In this document: piece by piece, positions 8,810-17,146 of the stretch
How the letters are laid out: every line of letters starts with the position of its first letter
Position numbering within the stretch: the first letter of the stretch is position 1
Assembly: GCF_003385595.1 (NCBI RefSeq)
Contig: NZ_QNUE01000026.1
Span: forward strand, 1-48,705
Direction: 5' to 3'
Source: Chryseobacterium flavum
GTDB taxonomy: Bacteria > Bacteroidota > Bacteroidia > Flavobacteriales > Weeksellaceae
DNA length: 48,705 bases
Notes under the pieces: model-generated
The model's database searches: none
What the model was told of the DNA's origin: nothing
What the model saw: the letters and a program-made list of their open reading frames with translations, nothing else
Made by a program: the position numbers and the translations under genes

Positions 8810-9265
8810 ATGACCAGAAAAAATTTATCCGGAGCTTTAATTGTTTTAGCTTCTTCTCTCATTCTTTCTACATGTGACAACTCCTCATCATACGATGAAA
8901 AATCAGAATACTCTGATAAAATTGAGTCTGTGACCTTATTAAAATCAACTAAATCCTGGGACGGAACGCTGTATAACAGTTATCCCGGCGGGCAACCTGA
9001 AGTTTCCGTTCTCAGAATATCCGTACCTCCCAATAAAGCATTGGACTGGCATAAACATCCGGTCATCAATGCAGCCTACATAGAAAAAGGAGAAATTCAG
9101 ATAGAAAGGAAAGATGATGGAAGAACTCAATGGGTAAAACAGGGGCAGGCCCTTCCGGAAGTCGTAAATACGGCCCATAGAGGAAAAACCGGAGATAAGG
9201 GAGCAACTTTAATTGTTTTCTACAGCGGGACCACTGATCTTCCGCTCTCGGAACCTGTTCACTAA
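8810..9265 (+). CDS. Cupin-domain lipoprotein
   Basis: The 151-residue precursor has a signal peptide with Cys22 in the context LILSTC, a plausible lipobox, followed by a Ser/Asp/Glu-rich linker. A single cupin domain covers about residues 55-140. Its metal-binding first motif is DWHKHPVINAAYIEKGEIQIE-like (His84 and His86 area), and the second half is PEVVNTAHRGKTGDKGATLIVFY. Secreted cupins of this type bind a metal or small ligand, but the substrate cannot be told. The gene stands alone with its own promoter box. Confidence 0.8.
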   Translation: MTRKNLSGALIVLASSLILSTCDNSSSYDEKSEYSDKIESVTLLKSTKSWDGTLYNSYPGGQPEVSVLRISVPPNKALDWHKHPVINAAYIEKGEIQIERKDDGRTQWVKQGQALPEVVNTAHRGKTGDKGATLIVFYSGTTDLPLSEPVH

Positions 9266-9343
9266 ATACCTTTTAAAACAGAATTTTTGAAATTCATTTT
9301 AATCCTTATTGAGAATTCAACAGAATAATATTAAATTTAAACT

Positions 9344-9988
9344 ATGATTCTAATTTCAAAAATTCTGTTTTTCACCAGTCATCATGGTTTTTATACTGTG
9401 ATTCTGTTGTTTGCATTCTTTGGTGGGCTTTTCTACCTGACCAAAAAAGCCTGGTTTTTGATTCCGATTATTCCCCTGGCAATATTAAACGGATTCGGAG
9501 GACAATTCCTAAACGCCTGGTTCCTGAATAAATACGGAGTGGAAAGTACGGCTATAATCACCTCTGACGTACAGACTAATTCTACTTTAAACGACATGTA
9601 TATCCATGATTACGAAGCTATTGTAAAGAAACAGGACGGAAAATACATATCCACTTTTTTCTCTACTACAACAGCTTCAATTTACCCTATTGAAAATGCT
9701 ATCAGAATTCCTCAAGCAGAAGTCCCCTTTCCCGTAAAGTATATTCCGGGATATGAAAAGAATGTTGTAATCCTTTACAATCAGTCTGAAGAAGGACAAG
9801 CAGCTCTTAAATATTCAAAACTTGCACCGGTAAATTCTGCAAAAATTAAATATGAGGCAGACAGAGCCAATAAGGAATTTATTAAAGAATATATATCAGC
9901 ATTGGAAGAGTATGTAAAAGACTATGATGACGAAGCTTACAAGGAAAAAATCAAGGAATTAAAATATGAACTTGAACAGCTCAAATAA
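9344..9988 (+). CDS. Membrane-anchored protein of unknown function
   Basis: I do not recognise this 214-residue protein. Two or three hydrophobic segments lie in the first 65 residues (TVILLFAFFGGLFYL and AWFLIPIIPLAIL). A soluble beta-rich domain of about 100 residues follows, with YEAIVKKQDGKYISTFFSTT and PFPVKYIPGYEKNVVILYNQ. The C-terminal 50 residues are a charged, probably coiled-coil helix. The middle part resembles small domains of the DUF3592 type by pattern only. It lies between the cupin gene and the trp leader and seems to be a single-gene unit. Confidence 0.7.
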   Translation: MILISKILFFTSHHGFYTVILLFAFFGGLFYLTKKAWFLIPIIPLAILNGFGGQFLNAWFLNKYGVESTAIITSDVQTNSTLNDMYIHDYEAIVKKQDGKYISTFFSTTTASIYPIENAIRIPQAEVPFPVKYIPGYEKNVVILYNQSEEGQAALKYSKLAPVNSAKIKYEADRANKEFIKEYISALEEYVKDYDDEAYKEKIKELKYELEQLK

Positions 9989-10041
9989 GAGATTTCATAT
10001 TAATTTTTTATATTTTTTACCTTTTATATTGAAAAAATTTC

Positions 10042-10049
10042 TACATTTG
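10042..10049 (+). promoter_or_regulatory. -7 box of the trp operon
   Basis: TACATTTG matches TAnnTTTG. It ends four bases before the first leader ATG (10054), so transcription would begin at or just before that codon. That makes the second in-frame ATG (10063) the more likely leader start, unless the message is leaderless. Confidence 0.5.
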
Positions 10050-10053
10050 CCTC

Positions 10054-10131
10054 ATGTTTAATATGAGCAACAATATTTGGTGGTGGCTTTCAAACTCTTC
10101 GTCGGGTCTGAAAGTATTGTCACGTTGTTAA
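10054..10131 (+). CDS. trpL: trp operon leader peptide with three consecutive Trp codons
   Basis: This is an ORF of 25 codons (22 if the ATG at 10063 is used). It ends in TAA at 10129-10131 and carries TGG TGG TGG at 10078-10086 (residues IWWWLSNSS). The C-terminal half is Ser-rich. Three Trp codons in a row in a tiny ORF directly ahead of trpE, with a strong terminator 34 bases past its stop, is the hallmark of ribosome-mediated transcription attenuation. Low charged tRNA-Trp would stall the ribosome on these codons and let the operon be read. The sequence facts are direct; the mechanism is inferred from the enterobacterial trp leader. Confidence 0.88.
   Translation: MFNMSNNIWWWLSNSSSGLKVLSRC
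10087..10114 (+). promoter_or_regulatory. Leader pause hairpin (1:2 stem)
   Basis: CTTTCAAACTC (10087-10097) can pair with GGGTCTGAAAG (10104-10114) through ten pairs, one of them a wobble, and one mismatch, leaving a 6-nt loop. It begins on the base right after the last Trp codon, so a ribosome stalled there would block its formation. Confidence 0.65.
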
Positions 10132-10165
10132 ATATACAGCAGAAATAATTAAATAAACAATATAT

Positions 10166-10198
10166 AGGCTTTGACGGATACCGTTGAAGCCTTTTTTT
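10166..10198 (+). terminator. trp attenuator terminator (3:4 stem)
   Basis: AGGCTTTGACGG (10166-10177) pairs along its full length with CCGTTGAAGCCT (10181-10192), with two G-U pairs, around a 3-nt loop. A run of seven T follows (10192-10198). It ends 28 bases before the trpE ATG. Parts of its left arm (GACGGA, CTTT) are complementary to TTCGTC and AAAG in 10098-10114, a possible antiterminator pairing. Confidence 0.88.
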
Positions 10199-10226
10199 AT
10201 TCCTTAATCTTAATAAAAACAAAAAG

Positions 10227-11651
10227 ATGTTTACAGACACAATCAAAATAAAAACTGTTTCGAAAAAAGCACTTGGAGACCTTCATACTCCAATGAATAT
10301 TTACCTCAAGATCAGGGATAAATTCCGTGATACGATTCTTCTGGAAAGTTCAGATTCAAAAAGTATTGATAATAATTTTTCCTTTATTGCGGTAAATGCC
10401 ATTGCCGGAATTGAAGTGAAAAACCTCAACGAATATGAAATCAAACTTCCTGCATCTGCTCCTGTAAAGCAGTTTATTATGGAACGAAATATCACAGATA
10501 TATTTGAAGATTTCCGCAATATTTTTAAATGTGAACCCACCAATGACGCAATAGAGCAAACCGCTCAGAGCCTTTTTGGATATACAAGCTTTGAAGCCGT
10601 ACAGTTTTTTGAAAACATCAGCCTTAAAGCACAAAGCAAAGAAGTCGAAATTCCTGTCCTGAGATACAGATTATACCAATATGTAATCGCGATCAATCAT
10701 TTCAATGATGAAATGTATCTTATTGAAAATTTTATTGATGGGGTAAAATCTGAGCTTCACCTGTTGGAAAATCTTATTAAAAATCAGAATACTCCTGTTT
10801 ATCCTTTCGAGAAAACAAGTGAGGAAACCTCCAATATTACAGATGAAGAGTATATTGAACTGGTAAAAACAGCACAGAAACATTGCATGCGTGGGGACGT
10901 TTTCCAGCTGGTTCTTAGCAGAAGATTTGAACAGAAATTCAAAGGTGATGAGTTCAATGTTTACCGTGCTTTGAGAAATATCAACCCTTCCCCATACCTC
11001 TTCTATTTTGATTACGGAAATTACAAATTATTCGGTTCCAGCCCTGAAAGCCAGTTAATCATTAAAGATAATAAAGCCATCATCCATCCGATTGCCGGAA
11101 CATCCAAAAGAACGGGAAATTTTGAAGCAGACCTTGAAGCCATTGAAGTTCTGAAAGCCGATCCTAAAGAAAATGCAGAACATACCATGCTGGTAGATCT
11201 GGCAAGAAATGATCTGGGAAAGCTTGGAAAAAATGTAACGGTTACTAAACTTAAAGAAATCCAGCTGTTCTCTCACGTAATTCACATGGTAAGCGAAGTG
11301 ACTGCAGATGTTTCTGATGACATTAATCCTCTTGAAATGGTGTCTGCCACTTTTCCTCAGGGAACCCTTAGTGGCGCACCTAAGCATAAAGCACTTCAGC
11401 TGATCAATCAATATGAAAAAGATTCCAGGGGCTATTACGGCGGCTGTATCGGAATCATCGGTCTGAACGGAACCTGCAACCAGGCTATTATGATCAGGAC
11501 TTTCTTAAGTAAAAACAATACCTTATTTTATCAGGCAGGTGCCGGACTGGTGGCAAAATCGGTTCCGGAAAATGAACTGCAGGAAGTCAACAATAAACTG
11601 AATGCCCTTAAAAAAGCCGTGGAAAAAGCAGAAAAAATAGTTGAAATTTAA
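10227..11651 (+). CDS. trpE: Anthranilate synthase component I
   Basis: The enzyme converts chorismate plus ammonia (from TrpG) to anthranilate, the first step of tryptophan synthesis. The 474-residue protein has the chorismate-binding C-terminal half with HPIAGTSKRTG, DLARNDLGKLG, and FPQGTLSGAPKHKAL. The N-terminal LLESSDS at about 38-44 is the LLES element that forms the tryptophan feedback site in TrpE, so end-product inhibition is likely. PabB is the alternative family, but the LLES motif and the trp context decide for TrpE. It is the first gene after the attenuator. Confidence 0.95.
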   Translation: MFTDTIKIKTVSKKALGDLHTPMNIYLKIRDKFRDTILLESSDSKSIDNNFSFIAVNAIAGIEVKNLNEYEIKLPASAPVKQFIMERNITDIFEDFRNIFKCEPTNDAIEQTAQSLFGYTSFEAVQFFENISLKAQSKEVEIPVLRYRLYQYVIAINHFNDEMYLIENFIDGVKSELHLLENLIKNQNTPVYPFEKTSEETSNITDEEYIELVKTAQKHCMRGDVFQLVLSRRFEQKFKGDEFNVYRALRNINPSPYLFYFDYGNYKLFGSSPESQLIIKDNKAIIHPIAGTSKRTGNFEADLEAIEVLKADPKENAEHTMLVDLARNDLGKLGKNVTVTKLKEIQLFSHVIHMVSEVTADVSDDINPLEMVSATFPQGTLSGAPKHKALQLINQYEKDSRGYYGGCIGIIGLNGTCNQAIMIRTFLSKNNTLFYQAGAGLVAKSVPENELQEVNNKLNALKKAVEKAEKIVEI

Positions 11652-11683
11652 TCGATCCCAACACTTACAAATTAACAAGAACA

Positions 11684-12286
11684 ATGAACAACACTATAAA
11701 CTCTCAGCAGTCATCGCTTAAAGTCCTCGTTTTTGATAACTATGACAGCTTCACATACAATCTTGTCCAGATTATTGAAAGAATTCTGAACCAAAAAGTG
11801 GATGTAGTAAGAAATGACGAAATTACCCTTGAAGAGATTGGAAAATATGACAAAATCATCCTTTCTCCCGGCCCCGGAATTCCTGAGGAAGCAGGTATTT
11901 TATTAAACCTTATTAAAGAATATGCTCCTACAAAAAGCATCTTTGGCGTATGTCTCGGCCAACAGGCTATCGCAGAAGCTTTCGGAGGAAGTCTGATCAA
12001 TCTGTCTGAAATCTTTCACGGAGTGGCTACCACGACTGAGCTGGTGAAAGAAAATACCAAACTTTTCAAAGATTTGCAGTCTGGGCTGGAAGTGGGAAGA
12101 TACCACAGCTGGGCAGTAAATCCGGAAGGTTTCCCGGAAGAGCTGGAAATCACTGCTGTAGATAAAGACGGAATGATCATGGCTTTACAGCACAAAATGT
12201 ATGATGTACATGGTGTACAGTTTCACCCTGAAAGCATTTTGACGCCCGAGGGTGAAGTGATCATTAAAAATTTCCTATTGTCATGA
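11684..12286 (+). CDS. trpG: Anthranilate synthase component II, glutamine amidotransferase
   Basis: This subunit hydrolyses glutamine and passes ammonia to TrpE. The 200-residue class I amidotransferase has the nucleophile Cys90 in FGVCLGQQ, and His181 and Glu183 in QFHPES. It also has the oxyanion/glutamine region SPGPGIPEEAG. It contains only the amidotransferase domain and is not fused to TrpD. Its stop overlaps the trpD start by four bases. Such subunits may also serve PabB, but no second copy is in the window. Confidence 0.95.
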   Translation: MNNTINSQQSSLKVLVFDNYDSFTYNLVQIIERILNQKVDVVRNDEITLEEIGKYDKIILSPGPGIPEEAGILLNLIKEYAPTKSIFGVCLGQQAIAEAFGGSLINLSEIFHGVATTTELVKENTKLFKDLQSGLEVGRYHSWAVNPEGFPEELEITAVDKDGMIMALQHKMYDVHGVQFHPESILTPEGEVIIKNFLLS

Positions 12287-13314
12287 AAACTTTAGAAACT
12301 CCTTCAACAACTATAAAAACACCTCAAATGAAAGAAATACTGCAATACCTGTTTAATCACAATACGCTTTCAAAATCAGAAGCCAAGGCTACGATGATTG
12401 AAATTGCTCAAAATAAGTTCAACTCCGCAGAGGTGACGGCCTTCATCAGTGTTTTCCTGATGAGAAATATTACCCTGAAAGAACTGGAAGGCTTCAGAGA
12501 AGCTTTATTACAGATGGCTATTCCTGTAAATATTGATGCCAGTGATGCTATTGATATCGTAGGAACCGGAGGTGACGGAAAAGACACTATCAATATCTCC
12601 ACTCTGGCCAGCTTTGTAGTGGCCGGAGCCGGTCAAAGGGTAACAAAACACGGAAATTACGGAGCTTCTACCACTACAGGTTCATCTAATGTGCTGGAAG
12701 AATTGGGATATCAGTTTAAAAACAGCTCGGAACAATTGAATGAGGATCTTGAAAGAGCCAACATCTGCTTTTTGCATGCTCCTTACTTCCATCCTGCGCT
12801 GCAATCCGTGGGGTTATTGAGAAAATCTCTCGGATTAAGAACATTTTTTAATCTGTTGGGCCCGTTAGTGAATCCGGCCAAACCTAAATATTCGATGATC
12901 GGGGTTTATAATCTGGAAATTGCAAGAATTTATCAGTATCTCCTTCAAAAAGAAGAACGTGAGTTCATTCTGGTACATGGCCTTGACGGATATGACGAAA
13001 TAAGCCTTACAGACGACAGCAAAATCATTACAAAAAACGGTGAAGAGATCTATTCTGCAGAAGATTTAGGCTTCAATCCTGTAACACTCGAAGATATTAA
13101 AGCTGGTAGTTCTATTCAGGAGACAGCAAAAATATTTATGAATATCCTGGAAGGGAAAGGTACGGAACAGCAGAACTCTGTAATTCTTGCCAATGCCTCA
13201 ACAGCACTTTACCATACCCACAAATTCGGGACCTATGATGATTGTTTGCTGTTAGCTCAGGAAAGCCTGCTAAGCGGAAAAGCTTTAAATAGTTTTAACC
13301 TTTTAATTAATTAA
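12283..13314 (+). CDS. trpD: Anthranilate phosphoribosyltransferase
   Basis: This enzyme joins anthranilate with PRPP to give phosphoribosyl-anthranilate, the second pathway step. The 343-residue protein carries the PRPP-binding GTGGDGKDTINIST (94-107) and KHGNYGAST (122-130) motifs, then LRTFFNLLGPLVNPA. The start is taken at 12283 because it overlaps the trpG stop (ATGA). An internal Met16 (12328) would give the more usual N-terminal length, leaving about 15 extra residues with no obvious role. Confidence 0.95.
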   Translation: MKTLETPSTTIKTPQMKEILQYLFNHNTLSKSEAKATMIEIAQNKFNSAEVTAFISVFLMRNITLKELEGFREALLQMAIPVNIDASDAIDIVGTGGDGKDTINISTLASFVVAGAGQRVTKHGNYGASTTTGSSNVLEELGYQFKNSSEQLNEDLERANICFLHAPYFHPALQSVGLLRKSLGLRTFFNLLGPLVNPAKPKYSMIGVYNLEIARIYQYLLQKEEREFILVHGLDGYDEISLTDDSKIITKNGEEIYSAEDLGFNPVTLEDIKAGSSIQETAKIFMNILEGKGTEQQNSVILANASTALYHTHKFGTYDDCLLLAQESLLSGKALNSFNLLIN

Positions 13315-13353
13315 AAGCTAAAAATCACAATTGACTAATTTTAAACACACGAA

Positions 13354-14127
13354 ATGACCATACTGGATAAAATTATTGAACGAAAAAAAGAGGAAGTTGC
13401 ATCAGCTCAATCAAAAATACCTCTTGATCATCTAAAAGACAATGCTTTTTTCAGGAGAGAAACAATTTCTCTGAAAGAATCCATCAAAAATAAAAGTGGA
13501 ATTATCGCAGAGTTTAAAAGACAGTCTCCGTCAAAAGGTATCATTAACAACAATGTAGAGCCGATAGACATAGTTTCTGCTTACGAAAAATTTGGAGCCA
13601 GCGGAATTTCTATCCTCACTGATCATGATTTTTTCGGAGGAAATTTAAATGATGTTCTCAGTGTAAGAAATGACATCAACATTCCGATTCTGCGTAAAGA
13701 TTTCATGATTGATGAGTATCAGTTCTATGAAGCTAAAAGCATTGGTGCTGATGTTGTTCTACTGATTGCATCTTGCCTTTCACCAGCTCAGGTACAGGAA
13801 TTCACAGACCTTGCTCATGAGCTGAAAATGGAAGTTCTATTGGAAATTCATACGGAAAATGAACTGAAACATTTCAATTCAAAAATTGACTTGGTGGGGA
13901 TCAATAATAGGAATCTTAAAGATTTTAAAGTAAATCTTCAGCATTCTGTTCAGCTGAAAAACCAGCTTCCAAAAGAAGTTCTGTCTGTTGCAGAAAGTGG
14001 TATTTACAACCTTGAAGATTTTAAGTTTTTAAAGGAAAAAGGATTTGACAGCTTCCTGATGGGTGAATATTTTATGAAAAATACAAATCCGGCTAAAGCG
14101 TTTGAAGAATTTGCTTCTCAAATTTAA
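13354..14127 (+). CDS. trpC: Indole-3-glycerol-phosphate synthase
   Basis: This TIM-barrel enzyme closes the ring of the deoxyribulose intermediate, forming indole-3-glycerol phosphate, CO2 and water. The 257-residue protein is a stand-alone TrpC, not fused to TrpF as in E. coli. Key elements are the start LDKIIERKKEEV, IIAEFKRQSPSKG (Glu53, Lys55), LRKDFMIDEYQ (Lys115) and LVGINNRNLKDF. AESGIY near the C-terminus belongs to the phosphate site. A 39-base gap separates it from trpD, and trpF follows 12 bases later. Confidence 0.95.
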   Translation: MTILDKIIERKKEEVASAQSKIPLDHLKDNAFFRRETISLKESIKNKSGIIAEFKRQSPSKGIINNNVEPIDIVSAYEKFGASGISILTDHDFFGGNLNDVLSVRNDINIPILRKDFMIDEYQFYEAKSIGADVVLLIASCLSPAQVQEFTDLAHELKMEVLLEIHTENELKHFNSKIDLVGINNRNLKDFKVNLQHSVQLKNQLPKEVLSVAESGIYNLEDFKFLKEKGFDSFLMGEYFMKNTNPAKAFEEFASQI

Positions 14128-14139
14128 ATATAATTAATA

Positions 14140-14799
14140 ATGAATCGGCAACCTCAGCTCAAAGTCTGCGGACTCACAAAACCGGACCAGATTCAGGAAT
14201 TGATTTCTATGGATGTAGATTTCCTGGGTTTTATCTTCTATGAAAAATCACCGAGATATGTTTTGAATCATCTGGGTGCGGAAGAGATTTCAGCTATTGA
14301 TCATCATGGAAAAACTGGTGTTTTCGTCAATGAAAAATTGGATATCATTCTACAGATGGTGCAAAAAGCCGGATTAAATTTTGTTCAGCTTCATGGCGAT
14401 GAAAGTGATGATTTCATTGTTGAACTAAGACAAAAAATGAGTCCTAAAGTCAGGATCATCAAAGTGATAAGAATAGGGAATGATGATGCGGAGAGCAAAA
14501 ATAGAATAACACAGACCATAGCAAAAGACCTTCCTGTAGATTATTACCTGTTTGATACAGACAGCAAAGCCTTTGGTGGAACGGGAAAACAATTTGACTG
14601 GAATATTCTGAATGAATTTACTATTACACTACCCTACTTTTTAAGCGGTGGGATTTCAGAAGACAACATCGGGAATATTGGAATGTTGAAACAGCAGCCT
14701 TTTGCACTGGATATCAATTCAAAATTTGAAACAGAGCCCGGACATAAAAATATCAACAGGATAAGAGAATTTAAAAACCTGTATCAGCAGAATAAATAA
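14140..14799 (+). CDS. trpF: Phosphoribosylanthranilate isomerase
   Basis: This enzyme performs the Amadori rearrangement of phosphoribosyl-anthranilate. The 219-residue TIM barrel has the catalytic Cys10 in KVCGLTKPDQI and the general acid Asp139 in FDTDSKAFGGTGKQFDW. FVQLHGDES and the C-terminal phosphate-binding LSGGISEDNI and DINSKFETEPGHKN are also present. It is separate from trpC. It is followed by two genes that are not part of the pathway before trpB resumes. Confidence 0.94.
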   Translation: MNRQPQLKVCGLTKPDQIQELISMDVDFLGFIFYEKSPRYVLNHLGAEEISAIDHHGKTGVFVNEKLDIILQMVQKAGLNFVQLHGDESDDFIVELRQKMSPKVRIIKVIRIGNDDAESKNRITQTIAKDLPVDYYLFDTDSKAFGGTGKQFDWNILNEFTITLPYFLSGGISEDNIGNIGMLKQQPFALDINSKFETEPGHKNINRIREFKNLYQQNK

Positions 14800-14812
14800 T
14801 TAAAAAAACACA

Positions 14813-15325
14813 ATGATGAACATACATTTGCTAAAAAAGACATTTTACAAAACATTATTTCCGCCTAAATTCGGGAATGAAAAAATCCAGAACCTGTACC
14901 ATTTTGTTGCAGAGAACGACAGTAATACAGAACATTGGGAAGTGGGTGGATTATTGTCTGATTTCATTTGTATTATTAAAGATTTTGAGGAAGGAGACAT
15001 CCAGTACTTTTTTGAAAGAATCAGCCTGTGGAACAGCTATTATCTGGTTATTATTTCGGATAAATTTTTAGAAAACCATGTCAGATCAGTAGTAAAGTAT
15101 GACTTAGGGTTAATTTATGCTAAAATATTTTTACTTTATGACGATTCTGATTCTTATTATTTGATTGATAATCTCGAAATTGCCATCACGATGTATCAGT
15201 CAAAAATAGATAAAGCAACCTTAATAGATTTAATGCACAAAATTGAGTTGTTATATTATAAAAAACTGATCACCAAACAACAATATGACTACCATCTTAC
15301 ATTTATTAATAGTTTAAACTCATGA
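14813..15325 (+). CDS. Unknown protein inside the trp operon
   Basis: I do not recognise this 170-residue protein. It is soluble and rich in Tyr, Phe and Ile. It seems mostly helical, with an acidic middle (DDSDSYYLIDNLEIAITMY) and a basic N-terminus. There is no signal peptide or catalytic pattern. It starts 13 bases after trpF and its stop overlaps the next gene by four bases, so it is cotranscribed and coupled. A start one codon later (second Met) is possible. It could be an accessory or immunity-like protein; no function can be given. Confidence 0.7.
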   Translation: MMNIHLLKKTFYKTLFPPKFGNEKIQNLYHFVAENDSNTEHWEVGGLLSDFICIIKDFEEGDIQYFFERISLWNSYYLVIISDKFLENHVRSVVKYDLGLIYAKIFLLYDDSDSYYLIDNLEIAITMYQSKIDKATLIDLMHKIELLYYKKLITKQQYDYHLTFINSLNS

Positions 15326-15867
15326 AATATCAGATAAAAGAAACTCAGGATTTAAAGGAAAAGGAAATTGAACATATTTTGCAGCTATGGGATATTTCTG
15401 CATGGAACGCCATGAAATCTGCCTATTTTATTACTTTTTTCAAATATTCGGAATTTCATTTCCTGCTGGATGCGGATGAAAATATACTGGCGGTTTTGCG
15501 GGTGAATTTTGATTTTACCTTAAAAATAGCAGACAATGAATATTCCTTTGCAGAAGTGGTAGGACTTGTCTCTGCCCATAAAAAGAAAGGATATGGAGCG
15601 GCTTTGGTTCGTCATTTCAAAGAAAATGCCACACAAAGAAATCTGGAGGCAATAGGTTTCTGTCATTCAGATCTTCGTCCTTTTTATGAAAAATGTGATA
15701 TTGAAATACTCCATGACAAAGCCAAAATGATCAAAGAAAGTATCGGCTCGGAATGGGTGAATTCTGAAGATGATGATATTTTGATTTTTCACACCACACA
15801 GGAAAGAAAAGAACTGCTCAACCAGCTGAGCCCGCAAAACAATGCTTATTTAATGACTAAAGAATAA
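15322..15867 (+). CDS. GNAT-family N-acetyltransferase inside the trp operon
   Basis: The 181-residue protein has a GNAT fold. The acetyl-CoA-binding segment is VVGLVSAHKKKGYGAALVRHF at about residues 72-92 (motif A, with KKKGYGAAL as the pyrophosphate loop). It is followed by the beta5-helix block NLEAIGFCHSDLRPFYEKCDI. Such enzymes acetylate amines on small molecules or proteins; the substrate is not apparent. Its start overlaps the stop of the preceding unknown gene, and trpB follows after three bases, so the pair is embedded in the operon. Confidence 0.82.
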   Translation: MKYQIKETQDLKEKEIEHILQLWDISAWNAMKSAYFITFFKYSEFHFLLDADENILAVLRVNFDFTLKIADNEYSFAEVVGLVSAHKKKGYGAALVRHFKENATQRNLEAIGFCHSDLRPFYEKCDIEILHDKAKMIKESIGSEWVNSEDDDILIFHTTQERKELLNQLSPQNNAYLMTKE

Positions 15868-15870
15868 AAA

Positions 15871-17049
15871 ATGAATTATAAAAACCCCGATGAACACGGA
15901 TATTATGGAGAGTTTGGAGGTGCTTTTATCCCCGAAATGCTCTATCCGAATGTAGAAGAATTGCAAAAAAACTATCTTGAAATTATAGAGTCTGAAGATT
16001 TTCAGGCTGAATATCAGGATTTGCTTACCAATTATGTAGGACGCGCTACGCCACTATATTTAGCTAAAAATCTAAGCCAGAAATACAATACCCGGATCTA
16101 TCTGAAACGGGAAGACCTCAACCATACCGGAGCCCATAAAATCAATAATGCCCTGGGACAGGTCCTTCTGGCAAAACGTCTCGGAAAAAGGAGGATTATT
16201 GCTGAAACCGGAGCCGGGCAGCATGGTGTTGCCACTGCTACAGCGTGTGCTCTATTGGGTTTACAATGCATCGTTTATATGGGAGAAATTGATATCCAGA
16301 GACAGGCCCCGAATGTGGCGAGAATGAAAATGCTGGGTGCTGAAGTTGTAGCAGCCACTTCAGGTTCAAAAACCTTGAAAGATGCAGTGAATGAAGCCCT
16401 GAGAGACTGGATCAACAATCCTGTAACAACACATTATGTGATCGGAAGTGTGGTGGGCCCTCACCCGTTCCCGGATCTTGTGGCGAGGTTCCAGAGTATC
16501 ATTTCAAAGGAAATCAGAGAACAGCTTAAAGAAAAGACCGGAAGAGAAAATCCTGATTATGTGATTGCCTGTGTAGGCGGTGGGAGTAATGCTGCCGGGA
16601 CCTTCTATCATTTTGTAGAAGAAAAGGAAGTAAAAATTATTGCTGCAGAAGCGGGAGGACTGGGTGTAGATTCAGGAAAGTCTGCTGCCACTACATTTTT
16701 AGGAACGCTTGGAGTACTTCACGGAAGCAAAAGCCTTGTAATGCAGACGGAAGACGGACAGGTCATTGAACCGCATTCAATTTCCGCAGGACTGGATTAT
16801 CCTGGAATCGGGCCTTTTCATGCCCATTTATTTAAAGAAAAACGTGCTGAATTCTTTAGCATTAATGATGATGAAGCTTTGAAATGTGCTTTCGAGCTGA
16901 CCAGACTGGAAGGAATTATTCCTGCATTGGAAAGTTCTCACGCTCTGGCTGTTCTGGATAAGAAGAAATTTAATGAAAATGATGTTGTGGTCATTTGTCT
17001 GAGCGGCCGTGGAGATAAGGATATGGAAACCTATTTGAAGAATCTGTAA
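15871..17049 (+). CDS. trpB: Tryptophan synthase beta chain
   Basis: This PLP enzyme joins indole, channelled from TrpA, with serine to form tryptophan. The 392-residue protein begins with the family's YYGEFGGAFIPEML. It has the PLP lysine Lys90 in GAHKINNALGQ, the catalytic Glu112 in AETGAGQHG, the phosphate-binding GGGSNA, and the closing SGRGDKDM. It is the long-established TrpB1 form that pairs with TrpA. The start is three bases after the GNAT gene. A 97-base gap with an inverted repeat separates it from trpA. Confidence 0.96.
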   Translation: MNYKNPDEHGYYGEFGGAFIPEMLYPNVEELQKNYLEIIESEDFQAEYQDLLTNYVGRATPLYLAKNLSQKYNTRIYLKREDLNHTGAHKINNALGQVLLAKRLGKRRIIAETGAGQHGVATATACALLGLQCIVYMGEIDIQRQAPNVARMKMLGAEVVAATSGSKTLKDAVNEALRDWINNPVTTHYVIGSVVGPHPFPDLVARFQSIISKEIREQLKEKTGRENPDYVIACVGGGSNAAGTFYHFVEEKEVKIIAAEAGGLGVDSGKSAATTFLGTLGVLHGSKSLVMQTEDGQVIEPHSISAGLDYPGIGPFHAHLFKEKRAEFFSINDDEALKCAFELTRLEGIIPALESSHALAVLDKKKFNENDVVVICLSGRGDKDMETYLKNL

Positions 17050-17058
17050 AATATCGGA

Positions 17059-17124
17059 TGTACAAAGTATAGTGTATTTCCGCCCCTGACTTTAATATCT
17101 ACTTTATACATTGTACTTTGTACA
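17059..17124. repeat. Inverted repeat between trpB and trpA
   Basis: An 18-base arm at 17059-17076 (TGTACAAAGTATAGTGTA) is the reverse complement, with two mismatches, of 17107-17124 (TACATTGTACTTTGTACA). The spacer is 30 bases, and part of the second arm is echoed at 17121-17132. No T-run follows, so it is not a typical terminator. It looks like an intergenic palindromic repeat that has entered the operon. Confidence 0.6.
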
Positions 17125-17146
17125 TTATACTTTAATACAATAAAAA

